Below are positions 22,155 to 33,007 of a stretch of 64,000 nucleotides of DNA, in pieces. How positions within the stretch are numbered: the first letter of the stretch is position 1; the number at the start of each line of letters is the position of its first letter. This DNA comes from Panax quinquefolius (taxonomy: Eukaryota; Streptophyta; Magnoliopsida; Apiales; Araliaceae). A program made the position numbers and the translations under genes. The DNA lies in assembly GCA_020205615.1 (NCBI GenBank), contig CM035166.1:81955135-82019134 (forward strand), read 5' to 3'. Below the pieces are notes generated by a model. It saw nothing but the letters and a program-made list of their open reading frames with translations, was not told where the DNA came from and searched no databases.

Positions 22155-24145
22155 GGGAATGATCTGGTTGTTAAATATTGTGAGTTATAATACTAATGAT
22201 GAATAAGTTCGTATTGATTAAAGATGAAATTGATATTTTCATTGTGTTGGGATTATTAGTGTTAATGGAAGTCGACATCTATTCCGATAATAATTGATGT
22301 CTGGAGGTTATATTGACCAATCGGGTAATTAATCGGATAAATGAGCAATTAATTGTTATTAATTCACATGTTTATAACTATTTGTTCAAATGTGTGTACT
22401 ATTGATTCACACGCATGTACTATTAGGGGAGGTGGTGCAAGATTGATAATACTTGCATGACTAAATCTAAAATGGAGGTATAGATGAAGGTATTATACTG
22501 TAATTATTTTTTTCACGTGTATAGAACTATTGATTCATATGAATGTACTTTTGATTCACATGATGTACTATTAGGGGAGGTGGTGCAAGTTTGATAATAC
22601 TTGCAGGACTAAATTAAAAATGAAAGAAAAGGTGAATGTATTATAATATAATATTTCGAGCCCCAAAACGTGCAATTATCGAAATAATGTTTTCCTATAA
22701 ATAGAAGCTCATTCTTCTTTCATTCTCGCCAATTCACTAAGACTCGCAAGAGCAATTATAGAGAGAGAGGGTATAGAGAGAGAATAAGAGAAGTCTGCTA
22801 CGTCACTATTCCAGTATCCAGTCTTCTTCTGAGGTAAGGGATATTATTTTGTTTAGTATTCATAGGAATAATATTTTCTTTCATACTCTGTAGTGTGTGA
22901 GTAATATTATTTCATCTCGTATTCCTGATTATACCCTCATTTTGTTAAAGTATTGCTTCTATACTCAGTGAAATTAGTAAAATATCCTTGAAATTTGTGC
23001 TTCATCTAGTATCGTTAAACAAGGATATTTTCTGCACATTCTTATTAAATTTTAATTCATGCCGGAGTACTGTCCATGAGTAGTATTCATTTTTACAGTA
23101 CTATTCACAAAGTACTATTCACGGGGTACTATTCAAAAAGTACTATTCATGGGGGTACTATTCACTCGGGTACTATTCATCCGGGGAATTATTCATGACA
23201 AAAATTGAATTCTTAGTTGTCCAAATCATTTTTGATACAATATTATTCTTGAATTTTACTCCACAAAGTAGTATCAGGTTGACAATTTGGACATTATTGA
23301 ATTCTGGATAAATTAAGTTATAAATCTTTAAAAATTTATCATTTGCTTTCTTTTAATTGAATTCTTATATCATTGTCATTATCCTCATGCTTATATTATG
23401 ATAAAAGTCATATGTGGCTTACGTGCATAGATGTACTATTGATTGGTATGATTATTACCAGGGATTATTCGTTATAATCATGACCATAATGTTACAAATG
23501 ATGTGGTAAAAGTCCTTATTGGCCCGTAGTGCATTGATGGACAGTTGTCGGTATGATCATGACCAGTGATGATTACATGAATATCCTTGGCCCGTAGTGC
23601 AGGGATGATTCAATGATGTGATTTATTTATTAAGCTAAGTCTCAGCGATAAAGTTGATGAAAAACTTTTTAAATCATAGAAGATAGTAGATATCATGCTC
23701 TACTTAACTCTTCTAATGGATTGCTTGTTCCGCTACAGTTAAACTTGATGTTTATTGTATTTTATCAGTTTTACATTGTTGAAGGCTAACGATAATTTAT
23801 TCTGCATTATCTTAGTCGTAATATTTCTTACTGGACTAGTTGTGCTCACCCTTTTACTTTCATTGTTCTCTTCGGGAAATGAGAACGTAGCCGGGACTAG
23901 TCGGGGAACAGAGTGACGGTCTGAGATGGTGGCTGTAGTAGTCCTCACTATTTTATGAAATAGTGTGATAATAAATTTAATGAGCACTTCATTTGAGTTT
24001 GAATACTGTCTATAGGACAATATTCGTGTAAAAACTCTAAGCTACGATGTTGTCGTATTATATAAAAGAAGTTTATATTTGATTTATGTACCATGTATTT
24101 GGCGACTCAGAATGGGTGATGTATACCTATTTTGGGGGCGTCACA
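22155..24145 (+). repeat. Inverted 5'-truncated chromovirus LTR
   Basis: This is the reverse orientation of the LTR family. It enters inside U3 at GGGAATGATCTGGTTG, passes a TATA box at 22695-22704 and a GTACTATTCAC minisatellite (23080-23190), and ends GGGGGCGTCACA at 24145. About 0.7 kb of the U3 start is missing. It occupies the place of the missing 5' LTR and borders the Tat gag exactly at CATA. It is an inverted repeat of the LTR at 14593-17295. Confidence 0.82.
22695..22704 (+). promoter_or_regulatory. LTR TATA box (inverted copy)
   Basis: CTATAAATAG is followed by AAGCTCATTC and a GAGAGAGAG leader, as in the other copies. It points right, towards the Tat gag fragment and away from its own element's coding region. 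Confidence 0.6.
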
Positions 24146-24836
24146 CATACTCTCTGAATGACTCATTAACTTGTTTCTTGACCTTGGTAATTTGATACCG
24201 GTCTGGAGCCATCTGAGTTTAAAAGTTGTATTGATTCAGGAAAGCATGGGCTAACTCCTCCCAGCTGTGAATTTTGGAGTTATCCAATCTAGTGTACCAT
24301 GCTCTGGCTTCTCTAGTCAGACTTTTCTGAAATAGCTGCATTCTGAGCTTTTCTTTCTCGGCATAGGACCCGAGCTCTCCAATGAATACTTTCAAATGGG
24401 TATAAGGATCTCCTAATCCATCATATTTCTCAAAATCGGGAGTCTTGAATTTTTTCGGATAATGAACCCCGGGGAAGATGCAAAGGTCTGAATATGTAAC
24501 ACTTCTGTGTATTCCAATCCCTTTGATGGACCGAATGGTCTCTTCCATTTGTAAAACCTTCTTCCTAATATCACTGGTGTCTTGATCTTCTTTAAGATGG
24601 GTGATTTTAGGGGTTTTGTTGATCTTATCAGACTGAGACTTAGGTACTGTAACTTCTTTGTCCGGACCCTGAGTTCCCCCATGTGTAGAGGATTCTGTGT
24701 GGATGGGTATTTGTGGACCTTGAGTTGACTTGTTTAATTCTTTAAGAAGAGCAACCAACTCTGTAATTTGATTTCTTAATCCTTCGAACTCCTCACGAGA
24801 GACAGGAGTAGGATTAGACTGGCTAGATGTAGCCAT
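24146..24836 (-). pseudogene. Tat gag N-terminal part
   Basis: The 205-residue open piece starts MATSSQSNPTPVSREEFEGL and contains a short heptad-like stretch (LRNQITELVALLKELNK). The capsid region follows: KKFKTPDFEKYDGLGDPYTH, LKVFIGELGSYAEKEKLRM, LFQKSLTREARAWYTRL. A TAA stop at about 24219 is followed in the same frame by MAPDRYQITKVKKQVNESF until the chromovirus junction. The rest of gag, including any zinc knuckle, is absent. It is split from its pol at 14592 by the nested element. Confidence 0.8.
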
Positions 24837-25078
24837 ACTTAGCTGTAGGCTTAGTGCCTTTTTTGACTTTGAATGGGTAACAGGACCAATTGTTTCCCTA
24901 CGAAAAGACTTATATAGTTTAGTCTTAAGGAAACGTATAAATGTTACATGCTATATAATGTGTCCATTTTTTAGGAGTATTATTCTGCAAAATGGATGTC
25001 AGTTTTTTTAATTACAGGATAACATGCCAGGTTTTGATAAAAAGGAATGCATGTACACATACTCCTTTATATTTTCCA
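24837..25078. other. Leader between ORF1-like segment and Tat gag
   Basis: No coding sequence is recognised. It separates the transposon-protein-like ORF at 25079-25622 from the Tat gag start by ~240 bases. No primer-binding site is visible here. Confidence 0.4.
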
Positions 25079-25622
25079 TTACATTGAGATTGACATGGAA
25101 ATGAAATTACAAGTAATTGAAATTACAGGTAATAGAAATGAGAAGGACAAATTAAACTTGAATAGCATGCATTCTTCTACAGATATTCCACATGGATGAA
25201 GATATGAATTAATCCTAGGTAATTCAAGAGTGGAAGGATGCAATTGAAGGGCATGAATAAGAAATAATTCATCTATGATGTAAGTTTGTCCTTGGATGCA
25301 AGTGGTAATGGTCATTAATAAACTAGAGGAGTTATGTGAAAACTCCATATGAGCGTAAAATTTTGCTACAAGACTAGGAAATATAGATTTATCATAGAAG
25401 GAAACCAAACATTCCCACCCAACATTTTTGAAAATATAAAACAGTTTTGGAAAGCTGTGAAATGTGATGACATTTCCCGGACACAGATTGTGTCTCATAG
25501 ATCGATATTTTGACTGGGTAGAGGGAGTAGTGAGACGAGGGACAACATTGGAGAATTATAACTCAGAATTTAGAGGAAGAGTTTTTCTTTTAGAAGAAAA
25601 TAAGTTAGACATGATGAGTAGG
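25079..25622 (-). pseudogene. Putative plant transposon protein-like ORF upstream of Tat gag
   Basis: The 139-residue open piece contains LFYIFKNVGWECLVSFYDKS, IFPSLVAKFYAHMEFSHN and ITTCIQGQTYIIDELFLIHA. This is the pattern of the 'putative plant transposon protein' (Transposase_32-type) domain found in many plant retroelements. The function of that domain is unknown. A likely upstream start (MSNLFSSKRKTLP at about 25622) is in a closed frame: a stop interrupts it near 25565. Position just upstream of gag, on the same strand, recalls the extra ORF1 of Ogre-like Tat elements. It could instead be a fragment of the neighbouring copia element. Confidence 0.55.
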
Positions 25623-25695
25623 GATGCAGGAAATATAGGGGAAAATATTAAGCTTAAGAGAGAAGTCATATAGAAATGTAACATTTTTGAAAGAG

Positions 25696-25697
<2 letters not shown>

Positions 25698-25741
<44 letters not shown>
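25698..25741. repeat. TA microsatellite
   Basis: About 22 uninterrupted TA units lie upstream (on the minus strand) of the ORF at 25079-25622. TA arrays produce the apparent Tyr-Ile repeats in ORFs here and are not coding. Confidence 0.95.
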
Positions 25742-25743
<2 letters not shown>

Positions 25744-26382
25744 TAGAGAGAAGAGGGATGATGTGAGGCAGGTAATATACACTCCAAGTGATCAAGTAAA
25801 GGTAGCATTTAATAAAGTGAGGTAGGAGTACGTAAAACTAAGAAACAGTAAAACATATTTAAGTTAAACAGTAGTATAAACACTGTTTAAAATTTATCAT
25901 TTAAGAAGGTAGAGTGAGCATTTAAAAATATCCACATGTCATTTGAAGAACACAAAGAATGAAAGATTTCAGTCAAACTTAGAATGATTACTAAAACTGT
26001 AAAGATGTATCATTTAAAATAATTTGAATAAAACACTACAAAAATTTATTATTTCAGAAAACAATTTTCAAAGAGGCAGGTAATTTGAAAGATTTTATCA
26101 TTTATAGCAAATCTTAAGAAAAAGTAGATAGCAAAAATACAATAAAATAATCCAGTGGACCTCGTATCCACATAATATATAAGATAGATAAATGTGAACT
26201 CAGTGGACATCAGTATCCATGCAAGTAATAATATACAGAGAGATAGAGAGTTTATACCTGAGTTGGTAGCAACAAGATACCAATTTCAGTATGACAAGTT
26301 CTTCTTTGTGCAGATTTCTTAATGAAAACATTAGCGAGCCTATCAAAGGTGCACAGTCATATAGATATACATTTAGATAGTA

Positions 26383-26448
<66 letters not shown>

Positions 26449-28086
26449 AGGATAAATGATATGTATATATATATATATATAAATTTTATATAATATAACG
26501 AAATAAATGGAGGTCAAAAAAAATTGGGAGAACATAATAAATGCTTTCGGTTTTAAAAAATAAGGTGATTGTTGAAAAATGAGCACAAGAAAATGAGTTT
26601 TGTGAAAAAATTTGGGGAGTTTAGAAAAATTATCAGAAAGTAGAAAAAATTTGTCAACAGAGCTTTCCAGAGCTTACCAGAGATTACAATGATTTTGAGA
26701 AGGTAAACGAAGTGACTTGCATCGGTAAAACAAGGTAGTAATTGATGTTCAGAAAAAAATTGTGGAAAGTTTTAATGTCAGAAGAGTTGCAGAGAGATAA
26801 ACAAATTTTGATTTGAAAAATAACTCGGACATGATTTTGAGTGGAAACCCTAACAATTTAACGGAGTGGAAGAAAACAAAAAAAATCAACACGATTTATT
26901 CTATAAAACAGAATTTATTCTGCATAAATTTATCGACCTAAAAAAATTTGTTATCAGAAACCCTAAAAGTTTGCTATAATGATTACTAGAAATTTGATGG
27001 ATTAAAAAAAATGAAACAAAAAAAATTCAGTTGGGTTCAACTGATGAACCCTAACCCTTGATAAAAAAATTTGCAGATAATGGATCATCAGAGGTTTCAT
27101 AAAAAAATTTATTGATTTTAAAAAACTGAAACAGAGAATATCTTTTGAGTATTTTAACAAAAATTGATGATCTTTTGATTTTGATGAAAAGAAGAACACA
27201 TGCAAGTGTTCGAAAGACTCTCAGAACCGTCATTATCAGATCTAAGTCAAAAAAAATTAATCAAAACATTTTTCTTTCTAAAAAGTTTAACAGTTATGAT
27301 CAGTGAAGAAGAGATGAAGAATAGACCGCCATCGGAGAAAAAGCAAAGAAGAAGTCGGAAAAGACAACCGGAGATACACAAGATGAGAGAGCAGAGAGCA
27401 TTTCAGACGCGAGAGAAGAGAGAGAGAGAGAGTATCAGATGAGAGAAATGAGAAGAGAAAGAAAGAAAGATAGAAAAATGAATTAAAAAATAAAAATTGT
27501 ATATATATATAGTTTGTCTTACCGGATAGATCCAACGGTAGAAAATTAATCTGACTTAAATTAGATAGCTTGGATTTAATCTGAAGATGAATAGTTGTGT
27601 TTCTTCGGTTAAAATTGATCCAATGGCTGAGATAAAAGCTTAGTCTCGATCGGATGGTTCTAGAGCATGATCTGTGTGCTTTTGCTGACGACTTCTCATT
27701 GGTTTAATGACTAAGGGCACGAATGGGTCAAATTTAGCCATTAGATTTATAAAATTAAATGGATCAGATGTAGTCTTTGGAAATATATATATATACATTA
27801 ATTTAGGAATGATAAAATAAACAAGTTCATTTAAATCTTTGTTAAAAAATATTTATATTTATAACTTTAGCTAAAAAATTATTAAAATTAATTATATATA
27901 TCTAGTTTTAATATATACAATTGAGAGAAAGATAAACTAAAATTTGTTTAAAAAAATATATCTATATTGAAAAAATATAATTAATTTAAATTTTTATCAA
28001 AATACTATATATACATATATAGTCTATTAATAAAAATAATTAAGTGGAAGATAAATTAAAATTTGTTTAAACAAAAATTAAAATAA
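25742..28086 (-). other. AT-rich non-coding interval, possible Tat LTR
   Basis: No gene is seen. Around 27500-27300 the minus strand has TATATATATA, then a long pyrimidine-rich stretch (TTTCTTTCTTTCTCTTCTC), as in an LTR promoter and leader. Phrases such as 'gatccaacggt' and 'gatccaatggctgagat' near 27530-27640 resemble plant LTR/UTR sequence. It lies where the 5' LTR of the Tat element, or the lost 3' end of the copia element, should be. I could not fix either LTR end. Confidence 0.35.
26394..26481. repeat. TA microsatellites
   Basis: About 26 TA units (26394-26445), a short spacer, then about nine more (26463-26481). There is no coding meaning despite a Tyr-Ile-rich open frame. Confidence 0.95.
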
Positions 28087-28560
28087 TTAAGAAGAAATGT
28101 CTAGCATTCCTAACTTAAGTATCAATTTACAAAATCTTTCCGAACTTAGTGGTTTAGTAAATATATCAGCTATATTTAATTCAGTGTCAATATGTTCTAG
28201 TTTAATACTACACTTAGTAACATGATCACGCAAAAAATGATGCCAAATGTCTATATGTTTTGACCTAGCATGCAAGACTGTATTTTTGTTGAGATTTATG
28301 GTACTAGTATTATCACATAAAATTGAAACACAATCAAATTTCAAGTTATAATCAGCAAGGGTATGTTTCATCCACGGTATTTGAGCTGAAAGATCGATGC
28401 GGTTTGCAACATATTCCGCCGATTGGTTGAAATAGAATCTCGAGTTTACATTTCTTAGAAAACCAAGAAACCAAACATCCTCCTAAGAATTGGCAGGTAT
28501 CACTGGTACTTTTTCGATCGACATGATGACCTACATAGTCAGAGTCTGAAAACATACTAG
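28087..28560 (-). pseudogene. Copia RNase H (broken)
   Basis: The upstream piece has DSDYVGHHVDRKSTSDTCQF and LGGCLVSWFSKK, the first catalytic Asp region. After a frameshift near 28420, the second piece (28371-28087) has LCDNTSTINLNKNTVLHARS, KHIDIWHHFLRDHV and NIADIFTKPLSSERFCKL, the usual copia end of pol. The stretch carrying the central Glu (usually STAEAEY) is destroyed by the frameshift. Confidence 0.8.
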
Positions 28561-29610
28561 ATTAAATGGTTGATCCTTAGGATACCATAGACCCAATTCA
28601 GTGGTTCCTTTAAGATATCAAAAAATTCTTTTCACTGCGGTCAGGTGAGATTCTTTAGGATCAGTTTGAAACATGGCACGTTTACAAACACTAAACATGA
28701 TGTCAGGTCTACTAGCAGTTATATATAATAGACTTCCGATCATTCCTCTATATTTCTTTAAGTCAATAGATTTTCCATTTTCGTCAATGATTAATTTATT
28801 CGTTGTTGATATAAGAGTGTTAAGAGGTTTTGCTGATTCTAAGCCAAATTTCTTGATCATTTCTTTACAGTATTTAGATTGAGATATATGAATACATTTT
28901 TCTCCTTGCTTGATCTGCAGTATGAGGAAGAAGTTTAATTCTCCCATCATACTCATTTCAAACTCTTTACTCATACTTTCAGAGAAATCATTGCACATAC
29001 TAATGTTAGTAGAACCAAAAATAATATCATCGACATATATTTGAATTACCAAAATATCATCATTTTTATTTTTAGTAAATAAGGTAGTATCAACAGTTCC
29101 TCATTTAAAGCCATTTTTCAACAAAAATTTACTTAACCTTGCATACTAAGCTCTGGGGGCCTGTTTTAAACCATATAGAGCTTTATGTAACTTATAAACA
29201 TATTCAGGATGACTAAAATCTTCAAATCTAGGAGGTTGTTTAACATTAACTTCCTCTTCTATAACACCATTTAAGAATGCAGATTACACATCCATTTGAA
29301 ATAGTTTAAAATTCTTATGGCATGCAAATGCTAATAACATACGAATAGATTCAATTCTAGCAACAGGAGTATACGTTTCATCATAGTCAATTCCTTTCAT
29401 TTGATTATATCCTTGTGCAACTAATCTTGCCTTATTACGTACAACAGTTCCATTTTCATCAAGTTTATTACGAAATATACATCGAGTTCCAATGATTGAA
29501 ACATCCTTGGGTTGTGGGACTAACTCCCATACTTTGTTTCTAGTGAATTGTTCAAGTTCGTCTTGCATAGCCATTATCCAGTCTTCATCTAGTAAGGTAT
29601 CTTTTATCAA
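28561..29610 (-). pseudogene. Copia reverse transcriptase (stops)
   Basis: The N-terminal part (29610-29284) reads WELVPQPKDVSIIGTRCIFR, KARLVAQGYNQMKGIDYDET and YTPVARIESIRMLLAFA. The same frame then meets TAA (about 29284), TAG (about 29146, where the family has Trp) and TGA (about 29098). It next opens into 29052-28618 with the intact catalytic box IQIYVDDIIFGST and the thumb (RGMIGSLLYITASRPDIMF). It copies element RNA into DNA in virus-like particles. Catalytic Asp residues are kept. Confidence 0.85.
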
Positions 29611-29622
29611 TTTAGGTTCAAT

Positions 29623-30560
29623 TTAAGACAAGAAAGACAAATGACCAGCTAGATTATATGTATATACTCTAGTGATAACCCCTTTTTCAATATTACCAAT
29701 AACATTTTCTATAGGATGATTTTTAATAACATGAGACTCTTTGGGTAAATCATTCAACTGAGGGTTTGGATTTTCAAGGGGATTCTCAACAATAGGTGGA
29801 GATGCATTATCTAGTTTTGGTTCTTCCATATTTCTGAGAATATCTTCAATGACAACATCATTATCAGTCAGTTCTTTGTATTTTGGAGGAGGCTGAGTTT
29901 CATCAAAAGTCACATTCATTGATTCTTCCACAATTAGATTTCTTTTATTGAAAACTATGTATGCTTTACTATTAAGAGAGTATCCAAGAAATATTCCTTC
30001 ATCAGATTTAGGATCAAATTTCAATAAGTGTCCTTTGGTGTTTAGAATAAAACATTTGCTCCCAAAAACATGAAAATAGTTTATTTTTGGAGTTCTTTTA
30101 TAGTAGAGCTCATAGGGAGTTTTGAGCAAAACGGGTCTTAATAAAACTCTGTTTAATATGTAACATGATGTTGCCACTGCTTCAGCCCAGAAATACTTTG
30201 GAAGACGGTATTCATTTAACATGGTATTAGCCATTTCTTGCAAAGAGTGATTTTTCCTTTCAACTACACCATTTGACTGAGGTGTATAAGGAGCAGAGAA
30301 GTTATGACTTATACCGTTCTCATCACAGAACATAATGAAATCAGAATTGACAAATTCTTTTTCATGATTAGATCGAATATAAACAATAGAACTCCTCTGT
30401 TGATTTTGAATCTTTTTACACAGAGTAGAAAAAGAATTAATAGCCTCATTTTTAAATTTTAAAAAATCAACCCATGTAAAATCGTGAATAATCATAAACC
30501 AAAACTAGAATGTATACAGCACCACCCATGCTGTGTTTAGGGATTGGTCCAACAAGGTCC
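29623..30560 (-). pseudogene. Copia integrase (catalytic residue changed)
   Basis: The 290-residue ORF contains YIRSNHEKEFVNSDFIMFCD, where the second catalytic Asp expected in RSDxGxEF is Asn. It also has APYTPQSNGVVERKNHSLQE with the catalytic Glu. The copia-specific stretch follows (PKYFWAEAVATSCYILNRVL, HVFGSKCFI, FDPKSDEGIFLGYS). The first Asp lies in the adjoining frame (LLHMDLVGPIP, about 30550), after a frameshift near 30480. The Asn change would be expected to inactivate strand transfer. Confidence 0.82.
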
Positions 30561-31183
30561 ATGTGTAACAATTCTAAGGGTCGAGAGGGTGACATAGTAA
30601 ATTTAGGTTTATGCGATGCATGAATTTGTTTTCCTAATTTGCAAACTACATAGATGTGGTTTTTTAAAAAAATTAATTTAGGAAGACCACGAACATGTTC
30701 TTTAGAAGAAATGTTATTTATGAGTTTCATATTGATGTGTCCTAGTCTGCGATGCCATAGCCAAGGATCCTCATTTGCAGATACAAGACAGATGTTATCT
30801 AAATGAGAGTATGCATCTAGGTCACATGTATACATGTTTTGATATCTAGGACAAACTAAGATCAATTTACCAGTTTGATCAAAAATAGAGCAGTTATGTG
30901 TACTAAAGGATATTTTAAAACCATTATCACATAGTTGACTGATAGGTAGAAGATTATACTTGAGTCCAGTGACTAACTGAACATTGGAAATTGTTATGTG
31001 TTTATCACCAACACATCCAACTCTAATTATTTTACCTTTATTGTTATCACCGAAAGTTACCTCACCAAAGTCTGTATCTTGCAGATTTTTTAATTTAGAT
31101 TTGTCTCCAGTCATATGTCTAGAGCATCCACTACCAAGATACCATTTACTTTTATTCATATTAGCTGCAAGACATACCTGCAA
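30467..31183 (-). pseudogene. Copia protease and GAG-pre-integrase (active site changed)
   Basis: The open piece starts with KWYLGSGCSRHMTGDKSKL. The copia protease active site is normally LDSG; here the catalytic Asp codon is GGT (Gly). The pre-integrase region has WLWHRRLGHINMKLINNIS, but the zinc-binding CxxC is reduced to VVCKLGKQ, with one Cys missing. It would normally cut the polyprotein and lead into integrase. Reading is otherwise open for 238 residues. Confidence 0.82.
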
Positions 31184-31780
31184 TATATGTACTAATTTTA
31201 CAAGTTGGTACCCTTTAAATTAAAGGGTCCTTAGGGTGAGTTTTCCATTTTGTATAAGGAGCATTTGAAGTTTCCTTTACAAAACTCGGAATAGGATAAT
31301 CAATTTTAGTAGAGAAAAGCATTCTATGAGTAATTGGATTGTGAGAAGTATGATAATGATGTTTATGAAATTCTCTTCTTATGATGATTGGTGCAGTATA
31401 TGTTCCTTTAGGAACCTAAATCATTTTTCCTTTATAGTTTCCATTTCTAGCATTGCACATATAGAAGGAATGACCATTTCTGTTGCAATAGGAACATTTT
31501 GTGAAGGGAGATATATGACTTTCTTTTTCTTTAATTTTAACGTGATATAGTCCTTTATCTTTTGATTCACTTGTTTCTCCAGTATATCCTAAACCTTCTT
31601 TATTAAAGCTACATTTTTAGTGATTTAACACGACATCAAGATTTTCCTTTCCTTTTGTAAATTTATAAATTATAGTATTCAAATCTTCATGTTCTTTAGT
31701 TAAGTTTTCAATTATGGAATTATGGTTTTCTATTTTTAATTTTAAACTTGAATTTTCATTTTAAATTTTTTCAATTACTG
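31184..31780 (-). pseudogene. Copia gag-pol linker with second zinc knuckle
   Basis: The minus strand at 31496-31455 encodes CSYCNRNGHSFYMC, a complete CX2CX4HX4C knuckle. It is followed by the proline/lysine linker (VPKGTYTAPIIIRREFHKH) that leads to the protease. Several stops break it. A second knuckle between coiled coil and protease is commonly seen in long-gag copia elements. Confidence 0.7.
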
Positions 31781-32132
31781 CTTAATCTTGTACTTGATTA
31801 TCTTCATTGATTACAGAAAGTGTTGAATTTTCAATTTTAAGATTTTCAATTGAGATAATAAGTGAGGAATTTTCTATTTCAAGATTTTTATTAATTTTCT
31901 TAAGTTGTTCTAATCCTTCTTTATTTTCTAAGTTTATTTCATTTAAACTTTCGTTGCTAATGATTAAATTAGCATTTTCAATTTCAAGACTTTTATTTAT
32001 TTTTGTTAATCTTTCTAACTCTTCTTTTAACAATTCATTACTTCCGTATAAGTGACTATAAGCTTCATGTAATTCATAGTGTTCTTCATTTATATTTTCT
32101 AGTGTGTATGAAGAAAATGAGGTGATAGGCAG
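31781..32132 (-). pseudogene. Copia gag coiled-coil segment
   Basis: The 83-residue ORF (32033-31782) is an evident coiled coil built from internal repeats: ERLTKINKSLEIENANLIIS and EQLKKINKNLEIENSSLIIS are two copies of one unit. It lies between the two zinc knuckles of gag. The frame closes at TAA near 31783, but heptad-like sequence continues to about 31690. A role in Gag assembly is inferred, not shown. Confidence 0.7.
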
Positions 32133-33007
32133 TTAGTGTTCAGAATTTACCTCAGATCTTGGTGATGAGTCATTATCTGCCATTAAGCAGAGATTGGCAA
32201 TTTCTTCGGTTTGTTCGGCAGTTTCCTCTTCGTCACTTAGATCACATCCTTCTTCAGCTACAAGAACTTTGTTGTTGGCTAGTTTTGGACAATCATTTTT
32301 GAAGTGTCCAGGCTGCTTGCATTCAAAACATGTGTTTGAATTTTTATTTGGGTTGGTACTTCTGAAGTTGTTGTTGATTGTTTTGAAATTTCCTCCTTGT
32401 GTCTTTGGCTTGAAAAATTGTTTGCCTTTGAAGTTGTTGAAGTTCTTGTTTGTTTTCATGAAGCCTTTGCCATATTTTCTTGCCTTGCTTTGAATTACTC
32501 TCCTTAGTTGTATGGATAGTAGAGCAACTTCATTGTTGTCTAGACTGAGGAGTTCTTCATTTAATTCTTTGTCGTCACTTTCTTGATCCACCAGAAGAGC
32601 TTTGAAGGCGATTCCTTTATTTTTGAGATCTGTGTCTGATCCAGCTTTTTCAACGAATATATCGACTTCGTGGGCACGAAGATTTCCAATGAGATTATCC
32701 ATAGGATATGTGGTTAGATCTTGCATTTCTTTTATTGTTATAACCTTTATTTTCCAAATAGATGGAAGGGCTTTGAGAATTCTTCTGTTTTTCTCATTTG
32801 TAGTGTATGCTTTTCCCAATTGCTCTAGCTCATCAATGATTCTGGAAAACTGAGTTTCCATACAATGATCTTTTCTCCTTCTTCAAGCTTAAAACTTTCA
32901 TACTCTTGAATTGTAGAATCTTTTCTAGTTTCTTTGATGCAATTGGTACCTTCATAAGTTACAATCAATTTTTCCCCAATTTCTTTTGCATTTTTACAGT
33001 TACTAAC
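32133..33007 (-). pseudogene. Copia gag middle part with zinc knuckle
   Basis: The 242-residue ORF has the UBN2-like Gag core (FSRIIDELEQLGKAYTTNEK, RILKALPSIWKIKVITIKEM, LTTYPMDNLIGNLRAHEVDI) and the knuckle CFECKQPGHFKNDC (about 32330). An acidic tail follows. Further upstream, 33007-32862 continues gag (NCKNAKEIGEKLIVTYEGT) after a frameshift. The N-terminus is displaced beyond the solo LTR to 35864. Confidence 0.82.

Larger units (their letters stand above)
14593..24145 (-). mobile_element. Nested chromovirus (Tekay/Del-like Ty3/gypsy)
   Basis: This is a leftward element. The 3' LTR is 14593-17295, followed by the polypurine tract, pol with a C-terminal chromodomain, gag, the primer site at 22104-22115 and a 5' LTR starting at 22118. 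Gag, protease and reverse transcriptase are colinear in one frame from 21948 to about 19330, broken only by stop codons; after that, frameshifts accumulate. The 5' LTR keeps just 37 bases in the expected orientation, then switches to an inverted LTR (22155-24145). CATA occurs immediately outside both ends (14589-14592 and 24146-24149). Confidence 0.8.
10841..24840 (-). mobile_element. Tat-lineage Ty3/gypsy element split by nested chromovirus
   Basis: Reading right to left: gag (24836-24146), a 9.55 kb foreign insertion (14593-24145), then the pol N-terminal linker, reverse transcriptase, RNase H, a second archaeal-type RNase H and integrase, cut off at 10840. Two RNase H-like segments and an integrase opening PWPFSMWGMDVIGP are typical of the Tat (Ogre/Retand/RIRE2-like) lineage. 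The end of gag and the protease are not found on either side, so DNA was lost besides the insertion. A 4-base repeat CATA borders the insert. Confidence 0.75.

Noticed and set aside
26200..26586. 128-residue minus-strand ORF with Tyr-Ile repeats
   Set aside because: It is the translation of a TA microsatellite, not a protein.
27200..27442. 80-residue plus-strand ORF, Arg/Glu-rich
   Set aside because: It is the antisense of a pyrimidine-rich leader-like stretch (GAGAGA microsatellite), with no conserved motif.
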